64,000 nt of DNA from CAJXMH01 sp964001305 (GTDB lineage Bacteria > Bacteroidota > Bacteroidia > Flavobacteriales_E > Vicingaceae): assembly GCA_964001305.1 (NCBI GenBank), contig CAXFAI010000013.1, forward strand, positions 21,875 to 85,874, given 5' to 3'. The position numbers and the translations under genes are program-made. Below the pieces are notes generated by a model that worked only from the letters and a program-made list of their open reading frames with translations, had not been told where the DNA came from and did no database searches. Shown in pieces: positions 1-7,064 of this stretch; position 1 is the first letter of the stretch, and each line of letters starts with the position of its first letter.

Positions 1-677
1 GTTTCAGGATCCCTTATAAATTCTTCTTTGCTTTCATACACTTTTAGATTTCCCTTTCGCATAAAAGCGATCTTATCTCCCATTAAAATGGCTTCTTTTA
101 AATCATGAGTCACAAATAGTGAAGTGATTTTGAACTCAGCTGCAATCTTTTTAAACAGTTGCTGCATTCTGCTTCTCGTTCCTGCATCAAGGCTACCGAA
201 GGGCTCATCGAGCAACAACAATTTAGGATTGGTAATAATGGCTCTTCCAAAAGATACTCTTTGCCTTTGACCTCCAGATAATTGATGGGGCATTTTCTCC
301 GCTTGGCCTTCTAATTCAAGACTTTGAATCATGTTTTGAACTTTATCTTGAATTTCCTGATTGTTGACCCTTTTAATTCGCAGTCCGAAGGCTATATTCT
401 CAAAAACATTCAAATGTGGAAAGAGCAAATCTTCTTGATACAAATACACGATTCCCCGCTTATCAGCAGAGACATTTTCAACAACTGATTCATCTAAAAT
501 GATGGTTCCATTGTCGGGTTTTACCAAGCCACCAATGATTTTTAGCATAGTTGTTTTTCCACAGCCCGACTGTCCCAAAATACTGAGAGTGTCCTCCTTT
601 TTAAGTGCAAGACTCAGATTTTTGACAATCTGTTCGCCTCCAAAGCTCTTATTGATATGTTCTACTTCTAAAAACAT
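1..677 (-). CDS. ABC transporter ATP-binding protein (C-terminus cut by window edge)
   Basis: This is the cytoplasmic ATPase of a binding-protein-dependent importer. The ATG lies immediately after the stop codon of the upstream permease, and the frame runs open off the left edge, leaving about 225 residues visible. Walker A is GQSGCGKTT (about residues 35-43), the Q-loop glutamine is near residue 81, the signature LSGGQ is at 133-137, Walker B LLLLDEP at 153-159 and the H-loop histidine at 191, so the enzyme looks active. It is the last visible gene of a four-gene minus-strand operon. The sequence resembles the FbpC/PotA group of importer ATPases. The substrate cannot be read from this subunit. 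Confidence 0.9.
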   Translation of the reverse strand, partial: MFLEVEHINKSFGGEQIVKNLSLALKKEDTLSILGQSGCGKTTMLKIIGGLVKPDNGTIILDESVVENVSADKRGIVYLYQEDLLFPHLNVFENIAFGLRIKRVNNQEIQDKVQNMIQSLELEGQAEKMPHQLSGGQRQRVSFGRAIITNPKLLLLDEPFGSLDAGTRSRMQQLFKKIAAEFKITSLFVTHDLKEAILMGDKIAFMRKGNLKVYESKEEFIRDPE

Positions 678-1451
678 TTAAACCAATTCTTTAAAAACAT
701 ATTTCTTATTAATATATAGCAAAACCACAGGAGGTAAAATCAATAAGCAACAGCTTAAAGCCCCGTAATAAAAATTAGCTTCTTTGATAAAAAGAAAAAC
801 CTTGATGGTTAACGTCTGCACCTTCCCAACTCCAATAATTGAGGTTAAACCATATTCGAACCAAGAGATTAAAAAAGTCTGAAAGAAACAGATGAGCAAC
901 ATGCCCTTCGCGATTGGTAGCAACACCTTTTTGTAAGTCTGCCAACGGTTACCGCCTAAAGTTGACACCAACTCTTCAAACCCTTTTGTTCTCTTACCCC
1001 AAAAGCTTGTAAAGAAAATGAGTGCATACGGGAAAGAAATTAGGTATTGAGCTAAAATCACTCCCGTTGCTGTTCCGAATATTTGCATTTTTAAAAAGAA
1101 GTAACTCAAGCAAACTGCAAAAACTACCGGTGCAATAACGTATGGAAAGTATGTAAAAAGAATGAGTGTGTTTTTCTTTGGATGGTAAGAAACCGTTCTG
1201 CTGATGACAAATCCACTAAAAGTTGAAACAAATGCCACAGATACTGAAATTCCAACAGACAACAAAAAACTTTGAAATAAACTACTTTCAGAATTCAAGA
1301 CCGTTTGCCAATTCTTAAATCCAAAATAGTCTGGTAAAACTGCAGGAAACTGCCACTCGGCAGATAGTGACAATAAGCCCAAATAAACAAATGGAAAAAG
1401 CACCAACAACACCAAGGTGGACAATATGAACGGCTTTAGCTTAGAAATCAT
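678..1451 (-). CDS. ABC transporter permease, second subunit
   Basis: This 257-residue inner-membrane protein has about six hydrophobic segments, and its cytoplasmic EAA-type loop (residues about 159-180, containing STLGGNRWQTYKKVLLPI) docks on the ATPase. The start overlaps the end of the preceding permease gene by 11 bases, which suggests translational coupling, and the stop abuts the ATPase start codon. Together with the neighbouring permease it should form the translocation pore. Relatives of the adjacent binding protein in E. coli (the ynj system) use one fused permease with two such halves. Here the halves are separate genes. The type I importer fold is clear; the substrate is unknown. 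Confidence 0.87.
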   Translation of the reverse strand: MISKLKPFILSTLVLLVLFPFVYLGLLSLSAEWQFPAVLPDYFGFKNWQTVLNSESSLFQSFLLSVGISVSVAFVSTFSGFVISRTVSYHPKKNTLILFTYFPYVIAPVVFAVCLSYFFLKMQIFGTATGVILAQYLISFPYALIFFTSFWGKRTKGFEELVSTLGGNRWQTYKKVLLPIAKGMLLICFFQTFLISWFEYGLTSIIGVGKVQTLTIKVFLFIKEANFYYGALSCCLLILPPVVLLYINKKYVFKELV

Positions 1452-2295
1452 TTGCCGTTCTTTTTTGATTTGAAAATAAAGCGATGGCAGCTATAGAGAC
1501 CAACAAAGTATAAGTTACCGCCGCCACATAACCTTCAGAAATTTTAGTCAAATCGAATTGATTGATTTCTCGGATAACCAAAACAGAAAGCATTTGCGGT
1601 GACTCTTGTCCTAAAATCAGAGGGATTTCATACGCTCCCAATAGGAATATAAAATAAAGTGCAATGAGTGTCCACGTTTTCTTCAGTAAAATGGGCAGGC
1701 TTACTTTCCATTTGGTTTGTTTGTTATTCGCCCCTAAAGAAGCAGACAATTGCTCTAGTTGATCTACTTTTTCGTTTCGGTATACATTTAAAAATAGAAG
1801 CACAAAAAAGGGAAGTACTACTGTAATGAATGTCAAAATGATACCAATTGCCAACTGATCGTTGACCAAATCTGGAAATTGCCGTGCTTCGGTAATCCAA
1901 TTAATTTGACAGGCAATTCGGGAAAAGAAGCCCGATTTCGAAAAAAGTTGAAAAGTGAAAAAGGCTGAAACTACCCCTGGAACTGCCAAGGGCAAATACA
2001 ACATGAAAGATAAAAACGGGCGATTTAATTCTTTGCGAAATTGTAGTGAAAGCCATAATGCCAAACCTACAGACAGGACAACTGAAACTGCCGAAATTGC
2101 AATGCTGTAGCAGAATGATTTCAAGAATTCCCCTGAGCTAAAAACCGTCTGCCAAAAAGATAGCGTGAAGCCTTCATTGACTACACCAATCACACCCAAA
2201 CTATACAATAGTGCATAAATGAAAGCTGCAGCAAATGGTAACACGCCAATTAATACAAAAAAGATGAGATGTATGGTGCTCTTGCTATTTTTCAA
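1441..2295 (-). CDS. ABC transporter permease, first subunit
   Basis: This 284-residue inner-membrane protein has about six transmembrane segments and an EAA-type loop at residues about 179-202 (QLSASLGANNKQTKWKVSLP). It overlaps the substrate-binding protein gene by 11 bases upstream and the second permease gene by 11 bases downstream, so the four genes are almost certainly one transcript with coupled translation. It pairs with the product of the next gene to form the membrane channel of the importer. The family is the spermidine/iron/thiamine-type permease group. Nothing in the sequence fixes the ligand. Confidence 0.87.
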   Translation of the reverse strand: MKNSKSTIHLIFFVLIGVLPFAAAFIYALLYSLGVIGVVNEGFTLSFWQTVFSSGEFLKSFCYSIAISAVSVVLSVGLALWLSLQFRKELNRPFLSFMLYLPLAVPGVVSAFFTFQLFSKSGFFSRIACQINWITEARQFPDLVNDQLAIGIILTFITVVLPFFVLLFLNVYRNEKVDQLEQLSASLGANNKQTKWKVSLPILLKKTWTLIALYFIFLLGAYEIPLILGQESPQMLSVLVIREINQFDLTKISEGYVAAVTYTLLVSIAAIALFSNQKRTANDF

Positions 2296-3502
2296 TGACT
2301 TCAGTTCTAAAATCTTCGTATACTTTTATCATGTATTCTGGCTTGGGTTCTTTAATCGCATGACCTTCCAAGTCGTTTAAGTCAGCTCCATATTTTCTGC
2401 CCGGCATTTCTTTAAATTTTTTCTTCCATGCTTCTGGCAACTTATTCACTTCTAAAATGGTGCTGGTATTCATTTCATCTGGCGTTAACCTTTTCAACTG
2501 CGCTTCTGGAGAAATTAAAAAGTTGATGACCGCCATGGCTCCTGCTTTATTTTTAGCATTGTAAGGAATTCCCAGGTAATTGGTGTTTTTTACCGTTCCA
2601 TTATCCCAAGCATAAGAACGAGTCGTATTTGGAAAAAGGCCTTGACGTACTTTGTCTTCTATTCCTCCCTCATTGAAGCCAAATGAAAGGTACAACTCTC
2701 CGCTTGCAAAAAGCTGATCCATTTTGCTGTGTTCTTTCGGAAAAGTTTGACCTTCCTTCCAAAAGTATTTTTTGTTGGCATTAATCCAATTCCATAAAGA
2801 ATCGGAGAGCCGATCGTATTTTGATTGGTCAAAATCTCCATCTAAGCCAGTAGGCGAACCACTTAATTCAGCTAAAAAACTTTTCAGCAAGCTCATTCCT
2901 GAGAAATCATTTGAAATGGTGAATGTGCCGGGATTTTCTTTAACAAAAGTTTCAAGTTGCTTTAGGTTTCTGGGTGGGTTTGGCACTTTCGCTGAATCAT
3001 ATACCAATGCAAACTGAGTAATTCCCCATGGGCATTCCATACCATTTACCGGCTGTTGAAAATCTTGATTGATGAACTCATTGGTAAAATCAATGTATTT
3101 CGTATTTGGAATTTGATCGACAAAAGGGCCCCATAAACCTTCAATTTTATTCAATTGAAAAAAGGTTTCGCCATTAATCCATACCAGATCCGCTTGACCT
3201 TGTTCAACACCAGCTTGCTTCTCCCCCATAATTAATTGCACAATTTCAGTTCCTTGACCTCCGGAAATTCTCAAGTCTATATTCAATTCTTCTTTTAGTC
3301 GAGGCACCACATAATTATTGATGTAGTTGTTGATGATTGGGCTACCCTGCCACATCACAAAATTGACCGTACTACCCTCTGCCTCTTTGGAAATTTGCTC
3401 CCAAGAAGCCTCTTGCAGCTTGAGTTGTTGTTTTGGTTTTTCACTTTGACAAGCAACAAATATGCTCATCAAAAAACCAATAAAAGTGAGTTTTTTAAAC
3501 AC
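2285..3502 (-). CDS. ynjB: ABC transporter substrate-binding lipoprotein, YnjB family
   Basis: This 405-residue exported solute-binding protein begins with a GTG start codon. Its N-terminus carries a hydrophobic segment ending in a lipobox (FVAC, cysteine near residue 18), so it should be lipid-anchored. The region around residues 47-115 (NFVMWQGSPIINNYINNY, GGQGTEIVQ, ADLVWINGE) matches my recollection of the COG4134/YnjB family, which binds an as yet undefined ligand. It opens the operon: ynjB, permease, permease, ATPase. No thiamine (TPP) riboswitch-like structure is visible upstream. Gene name is by family resemblance only; no search was possible. Confidence 0.78.
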   Translation of the reverse strand: MFKKLTFIGFLMSIFVACQSEKPKQQLKLQEASWEQISKEAEGSTVNFVMWQGSPIINNYINNYVVPRLKEELNIDLRISGGQGTEIVQLIMGEKQAGVEQGQADLVWINGETFFQLNKIEGLWGPFVDQIPNTKYIDFTNEFINQDFQQPVNGMECPWGITQFALVYDSAKVPNPPRNLKQLETFVKENPGTFTISNDFSGMSLLKSFLAELSGSPTGLDGDFDQSKYDRLSDSLWNWINANKKYFWKEGQTFPKEHSKMDQLFASGELYLSFGFNEGGIEDKVRQGLFPNTTRSYAWDNGTVKNTNYLGIPYNAKNKAGAMAVINFLISPEAQLKRLTPDEMNTSTILEVNKLPEAWKKKFKEMPGRKYGADLNDLEGHAIKEPKPEYMIKVYEDFRTEVIEK

Positions 3503-3586
3503 TGAAAAATAAGATTAGATATAGATAAGGAATGACACGTTGAGCTTGAAATTCAACGGCTTTTACATTGGTAAAATGTAATTTAT

Positions 3587-4267
3587 TTAAGAGATTGGCG
3601 GAGCTCGTAATTGAGTAATTCTGTCAACTACAGTAAAAAAGTTGACAGTAATAAATTTGAATTGGCGAACGAATAAAAAGATAGCATGTATAATCTTCCT
3701 AAATCCAATATCAGTTGTAGACTTTAACCATTTGATTAAATCATGAATGGAATTAATATCACGCAATATGGCCAACTCGTTGATGCTTGAAACACTTAAA
3801 CTCCCTTTTAATGCAGCATACAATTCATTGCTCTGCCAAGGTAGGTTTTGAAATTGCTTTATGTCAAAATCTTGCGCTCCCAAACCGATTAGATAAGCAC
3901 CTCCGCGAATTGACTTGCCTAAAACCGCATTTCCATTTGCCAAGTTTGACTCAATGGCTTTCCAATCTAAATCAATGATATCAGGGCTATCGTTTCCAAC
4001 GGCAATTACCGACTGAAACCCTTTGTTGTACAATTCTTGAAAAGCATTTGCCAATCGCTCTCCAAAACTATTCCCAATCTGATTCCCTTCATGAAAATGA
4101 AAAACCGGTAAACTTACTTGATGTAAAGACTTAGATGTTTTTGAGATTAGCTGTTTTGCTAACTGCTTATTCTTTTGATCTTGACCCTGAGTGAACCAAT
4201 TTTTAGTTTTCGCATCTTCCGAAGAATGCTTGCTAAAAAAGAGAATGGCAGTAGTAGAATTGGTCAT
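3587..4267 (-). CDS. DUF2064 family glycosyltransferase-like protein
   Basis: This 226-residue protein resembles the DUF2064/COG3222 group, which has a nucleotide-sugar transferase (GT-A) fold. The recognisable parts are the stretch GFQSVIAVGNDSPDI, in the place where the family has its acidic nucleotide-binding motif, and the following NAVLGKSIRGGAYLIGL. The last 35 residues are more hydrophobic and less typical of the family. It is transcribed in the same direction as the ynjB-type importer and lies 84 bases upstream of it, so the two may share a transcript. The reaction catalysed is unknown. Family assignment is fairly secure; a role linked to the transporter is inference. Confidence 0.7.
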   Translation of the reverse strand: MTNSTTAILFFSKHSSEDAKTKNWFTQGQDQKNKQLAKQLISKTSKSLHQVSLPVFHFHEGNQIGNSFGERLANAFQELYNKGFQSVIAVGNDSPDIIDLDWKAIESNLANGNAVLGKSIRGGAYLIGLGAQDFDIKQFQNLPWQSNELYAALKGSLSVSSINELAILRDINSIHDLIKWLKSTTDIGFRKIIHAIFLFVRQFKFITVNFFTVVDRITQLRAPPIS

Positions 4268-4423
4268 GCTTGATTGGAATGCTTGCTAAAGTATAAAATA
4301 AATTCTTTGTTCAAGAAATTTCATATTCGTTTAAATAACGCAAAAAACATAAAAAAGGATTTTGGCTAAATTCAATTCAATTTTAACGACTTATAAAACA
4401 AACCCTTACTACAAACAAAACTC

Positions 4424-4457
4424 AAAAAAAAAGAGGAAATGAATATCATTTCCTCTT
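4424..4457 (-). terminator. Rho-independent terminator of brxB
   Basis: There is a perfect 11-bp stem, AAGAGGAAATG (4431-4441) with CATTTCCTCTT (4447-4457), and a five-base loop. On the minus strand the stem is followed by a run of T (the A-run at 4424-4432). It sits 23 bases past the stop codon of the bacilliredoxin gene. Confidence 0.85.
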
Positions 4458-4479
4458 TTCAATACTTTTAAACGATTAA

Positions 4480-4890
4480 CTAGCAGAACTCATCAAAAGC
4501 TGAAGTTAAGTTTTCAGCAATCATTTCTGCAGGTCTTCCTTCAATGTGGTGTCTTTCGATAAAGTGCACCAATTTACCATCTTTAAAAAGTGCAATAGAC
4601 GGAGAAGAAGGTGGGTAAGGCAACATGTGTTTTCTAGCTTGTGCCACAGCTTCGGTATCTACACCGGCAAATACCGTTGTTAAACGACTTGGGGTTTTAT
4701 CGTGCTTAGAAGCCATAATTACCGCCGGACGTGCATTGGCTGCGGCACAACCACAAACCGAATTGACCATAACTAAAGCAGTACCTTCTGCACCAATCGC
4801 TTCGTCTACTTTTTCTGGCGTTAATAATTCATCAAAGCCCACAGAAGTTAATTCTTCTTTCATAGGAGCTACCATTTCTGCTGGATACAT
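4480..4890 (-). CDS. brxB: BrxA/BrxB family bacilliredoxin
   Basis: This 136-residue cytoplasmic thioredoxin-fold protein of the former YphP/YqiW (DUF1094) family removes bacillithiol from oxidised protein thiols. The family motif CGC is present as VNSVCGCAAANARP, with cysteines at residues 46 and 48, and a further cysteine is the last residue. Length and start (MYPAEMV) match the family. It is monocistronic: a good Bacteroidota promoter lies 39-73 bases upstream and a strong terminator follows. Bacillithiol is made by several Bacteroidota, so this role is plausible here, though the biosynthesis genes are not in the window. Confidence 0.9.
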   Translation of the reverse strand: MYPAEMVAPMKEELTSVGFDELLTPEKVDEAIGAEGTALVMVNSVCGCAAANARPAVIMASKHDKTPSRLTTVFAGVDTEAVAQARKHMLPYPPSSPSIALFKDGKLVHFIERHHIEGRPAEMIAENLTSAFDEFC

Positions 4891-4928
4891 AATTTATGTT
4901 TGTTTTGTTATCTAAAAATTTGGAAAGG

Positions 4929-4963
4929 CAAAGGTAAGTAAACTGCCTTGGATGGGTAACAAA
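4929..4963 (-). promoter_or_regulatory. Promoter of brxB (Bacteroidota type)
   Basis: Read on the minus strand, TTTG (4960-4963) is followed after 23 bases by TACCTTTG (4929-4936), a full match to the TAnnTTTG -7 box. The box is 38 bases before the start codon. Spacing is at the upper end of the known range. Confidence 0.55.
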
Positions 4964-4974
4964 GAAAGTGGGGA

Positions 4975-5002
4975 TTGGTTTAATCCAAATTAGGTAACTT
5001 TA
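4975..5002 (+). promoter_or_regulatory. Possible promoter of the T9SS cargo gene at 5024
   Basis: TTG (4975-4977) is followed after 17 bases by TAACTTTA (4995-5002), which matches TAnnTTTG at seven of the eight positions that matter, 21 bases before the ATG. Confidence 0.35.
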
Positions 5003-5023
5003 TTATTCAATTTAAAGTTAGTT

Positions 5024-6319
5024 ATGAAAACCAAACTCTTAAAACCTTATTACACTATCATCTTACTGTGTTTAATTGCAACAAACAGTTTTGCGCAATG
5101 GCAAAATCTAGGGAACACAGGTCGGTATACTAAAATGTACGATAATCAATTTGGGGTAAGGATGGAATTCAGCACAATCCGGACATCATCTTACCCTTTT
5201 CACACTTCATACATCTTAAGAACTTTTGATGATTGGCTTACACACGACACGCTTACTCAAATAAAAGGACTCACTCCCGGATGTTGCATAGCAAGTAGTT
5301 TCCACTTTTATGATGCAAACAATGGAATCCTAATGTATCCTGGTCCTTATGGTTATGATAGGGTAGAGTTATTAAAAAATGGTAACTGGACTTCTATCCC
5401 ATTTGATTTACATAGTTTTTTTCATGGAAGTATTATTGGAGCGAGGAAAGACAACAGTCTTGCTTTATTAGATTCTTCCTTCATTGCTTTAGGAAAGGTA
5501 TACAACGGCAACTCTTTGGTTAAAAAACTCAATTACAACACCCTACAAATTGACACCCTTCATCGTTTTAATCAGTTTATTGGAGATGTTAGTGTAAGCA
5601 TGACTGATGATGGACATTTATTTATGACCAATGTATGGGGGCCTAATTCCCATAACATCTATCACTCAAATGACAGTGCTAAGACTTTTAACTTAATTTC
5701 AACATTTCAATCAAACATTTTTGCGCCAAGTGACAACTTAATAGAATTTACAGACAGCTTGAATGGATACTTAACTAGCTCGTTTGAGCTTTTTCATACC
5801 ATTGATGGAGGATTAACATGGAACAACAGAAGTAACCCATTAGCTACTATTAATGTTTTAAAGGCTATAAATGATAGTACACTTATCATTGGAGGAAATA
5901 CTTTATCGGGTATGGGAGCAGTTGGTATTAGTCAAAATGATGGGGTCAGTTGGAGTATAGATTCCATTCCTGGAGCTTCAGAAATAGAGCGCTTTTTTGC
6001 TTTAGATAGTAGCACTTTTTACTTATTAGATAGATCAGGATATTTATTTAAGAATTCAATGTTAACCGGTATAAAGCAATCCTTAAACCAAATCAAAAAG
6101 CTGAGTCTTTATCCTATTCCTGCACAAAACCAATTACATTTTAACCTAAAAAATGCTCAGGAATTCCAATTCCAAGTACTTGATTTAAATGGCAGGGTGG
6201 TGCAAGAAGGCAGGCTTGAATCCAATACTTTAAACATCAGCACACTCAAGCAAGGAGTCTTTTTCTTGCAGCTTAGAAATGTGGAAGAAGTCTTTAGCAG
6301 CAAGTTTATTAAGCAGTAA
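5024..6319 (+). CDS. Secreted T9SS type A protein with BNR/Ycf48-like repeats
   Basis: This 431-residue protein has a signal peptide (residues 1-25, ending NSFAQ), a beta-propeller-like body and a C-terminal type IX sorting domain from about residue 358 (KLSLYPIPAQNQLHF to the terminal FSSKFIKQ). The body contains motifs such as TIDGGLTWNN and QNDGVSWSID, which are the asp-box/Ycf48-like signature of extracellular propellers. It should be exported by Sec, then carried across the outer membrane by T9SS and anchored or released. No catalytic residues are evident. It converges on tadA with no bases between the two stop codons. Function beyond a surface or secreted propeller is unknown. Confidence 0.82.
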   Translation: MKTKLLKPYYTIILLCLIATNSFAQWQNLGNTGRYTKMYDNQFGVRMEFSTIRTSSYPFHTSYILRTFDDWLTHDTLTQIKGLTPGCCIASSFHFYDANNGILMYPGPYGYDRVELLKNGNWTSIPFDLHSFFHGSIIGARKDNSLALLDSSFIALGKVYNGNSLVKKLNYNTLQIDTLHRFNQFIGDVSVSMTDDGHLFMTNVWGPNSHNIYHSNDSAKTFNLISTFQSNIFAPSDNLIEFTDSLNGYLTSSFELFHTIDGGLTWNNRSNPLATINVLKAINDSTLIIGGNTLSGMGAVGISQNDGVSWSIDSIPGASEIERFFALDSSTFYLLDRSGYLFKNSMLTGIKQSLNQIKKLSLYPIPAQNQLHFNLKNAQEFQFQVLDLNGRVVQEGRLESNTLNISTLKQGVFFLQLRNVEEVFSSKFIKQ

Positions 6320-6769
6320 TTACCGCTTCTCCTTAAAAAAAAGTTGCATTAAATCCTTGCAATCATCTTCCATCACACCACCAACAATTTGCGTTTTAGG
6401 ATGAAAAATATGGGCTTGTTTGGTCGACAATAAGCCTCTTTTATGATCGGCAGCTCCGTAAACAATTTTTGAAATTTGTGTCCAATACGAAGCTCCGGCA
6501 CACATGGCACACGGCTCTAGCGTAACATAAAGCGTACAATCTTTTAAGTATTTGCCGCCCAAAAAATCTGCAGCTGCCGTAAAGGCTTGCATTTCGGCGT
6601 GAGCAGTTACATCATTTAAGGTTTCTGTTAGATTATGCGCTCTTGCAATGATTTGGTCGTTCAACACAATCACTGCCCCAATGGGCACTTCGTCTTTATC
6701 AAATGCTCGGTTAGCCTCATTTAAGGCTTGTTTCATAAAGTAATTGTCGTCGAAAGGTTGGATAGGCAT
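6320..6769 (-). CDS. tadA: tRNA-specific adenosine deaminase
   Basis: This 149-residue cytoplasmic zinc deaminase converts adenosine to inosine at the wobble position of tRNA-Arg(ACG). The zinc site is complete: HAE (H57, catalytic E59) and PCAMC (C87, C90), spaced as in the CDA superfamily. Length and the N-terminal sequence (FMKQALNEA, DEVPIGAVIV) fit TadA. A guanine deaminase is the main alternative within the superfamily but is less likely, because the match is to the TadA form of both motifs. A TAAATTTG box ends only five bases before the ATG, so the transcript may be nearly leaderless. Confidence 0.92.
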   Translation of the reverse strand: MPIQPFDDNYFMKQALNEANRAFDKDEVPIGAVIVLNDQIIARAHNLTETLNDVTAHAEMQAFTAAADFLGGKYLKDCTLYVTLEPCAMCAGASYWTQISKIVYGAADHKRGLLSTKQAHIFHPKTQIVGGVMEDDCKDLMQLFFKEKR

Positions 6770-6774
6770 TTGGC

Positions 6775-6782
6775 AAATTTAG
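6775..6782 (-). promoter_or_regulatory. -7 box of tadA
   Basis: TAAATTTG on the minus strand is a full match to TAnnTTTG, lying five bases upstream of the ATG. No convincing -33 element is visible. The position implies a very short or absent 5' leader. Confidence 0.45.
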
Positions 6783-6873
6783 CCAAAGGAATAAGTTTTG
6801 AATGCTTGGCTCTGATTATTTAGAGAGTCCCAAAACGAGTAAACATCTATTATGTAAATAATTTAGCTATAGC

Positions 6874-6970
6874 ACAGAGTTCACTGAGAATACACAAAGC
6901 TACACAGAGTTAGAGAATCTTTCTGAGCTCCTTTGAGTTCCTCTGTGTCTTCTCTGTGGTTCTCTGTGAA
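6874..6970. repeat. Degenerate CACAGAG/CTCTGTG inverted repeat cluster
   Basis: Two exact CACAGAG heptamers (6874, 6904) and three exact CTCTGTG heptamers (6942, 6953, 6963) are arranged head to head, with decayed copies between them. The whole stretch could fold into a long imperfect hairpin. The intergenic gap 6770-7064 otherwise holds only the tadA and aspS promoter regions and a short TCTAAGG/TCTAAAG repeat near 6986-7008. Confidence 0.7.
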
Positions 6971-7040
6971 ATAATTGCAGTCAAAAATCTAAGGTCTAAA
7001 GTCTAAAAGCGAAGCGCTCTATTCTTTCGCAGACCTTTCC

Positions 7041-7048
7041 TAATTTCG
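7041..7048 (+). promoter_or_regulatory. Probable -7 box of aspS
   Basis: TAATTTCG matches TAnnTTTG at all but one fixed position, 16 bases before the aspS ATG. No -33 element was recognised. Confidence 0.35.
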
Positions 7049-7064
7049 CAGCAAAATAATTGCT

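Noticed and set aside
499..681. 60-residue plus-strand frame near the left edge
   Set aside because: It is antisense to the ABC ATPase gene, whose Walker motifs are intact.
3503..3586. Riboswitch (for example TPP) before the importer operon
   Set aside because: The gap of 84 bases has only a five-base-pair stem and none of the conserved TPP-element sequence.
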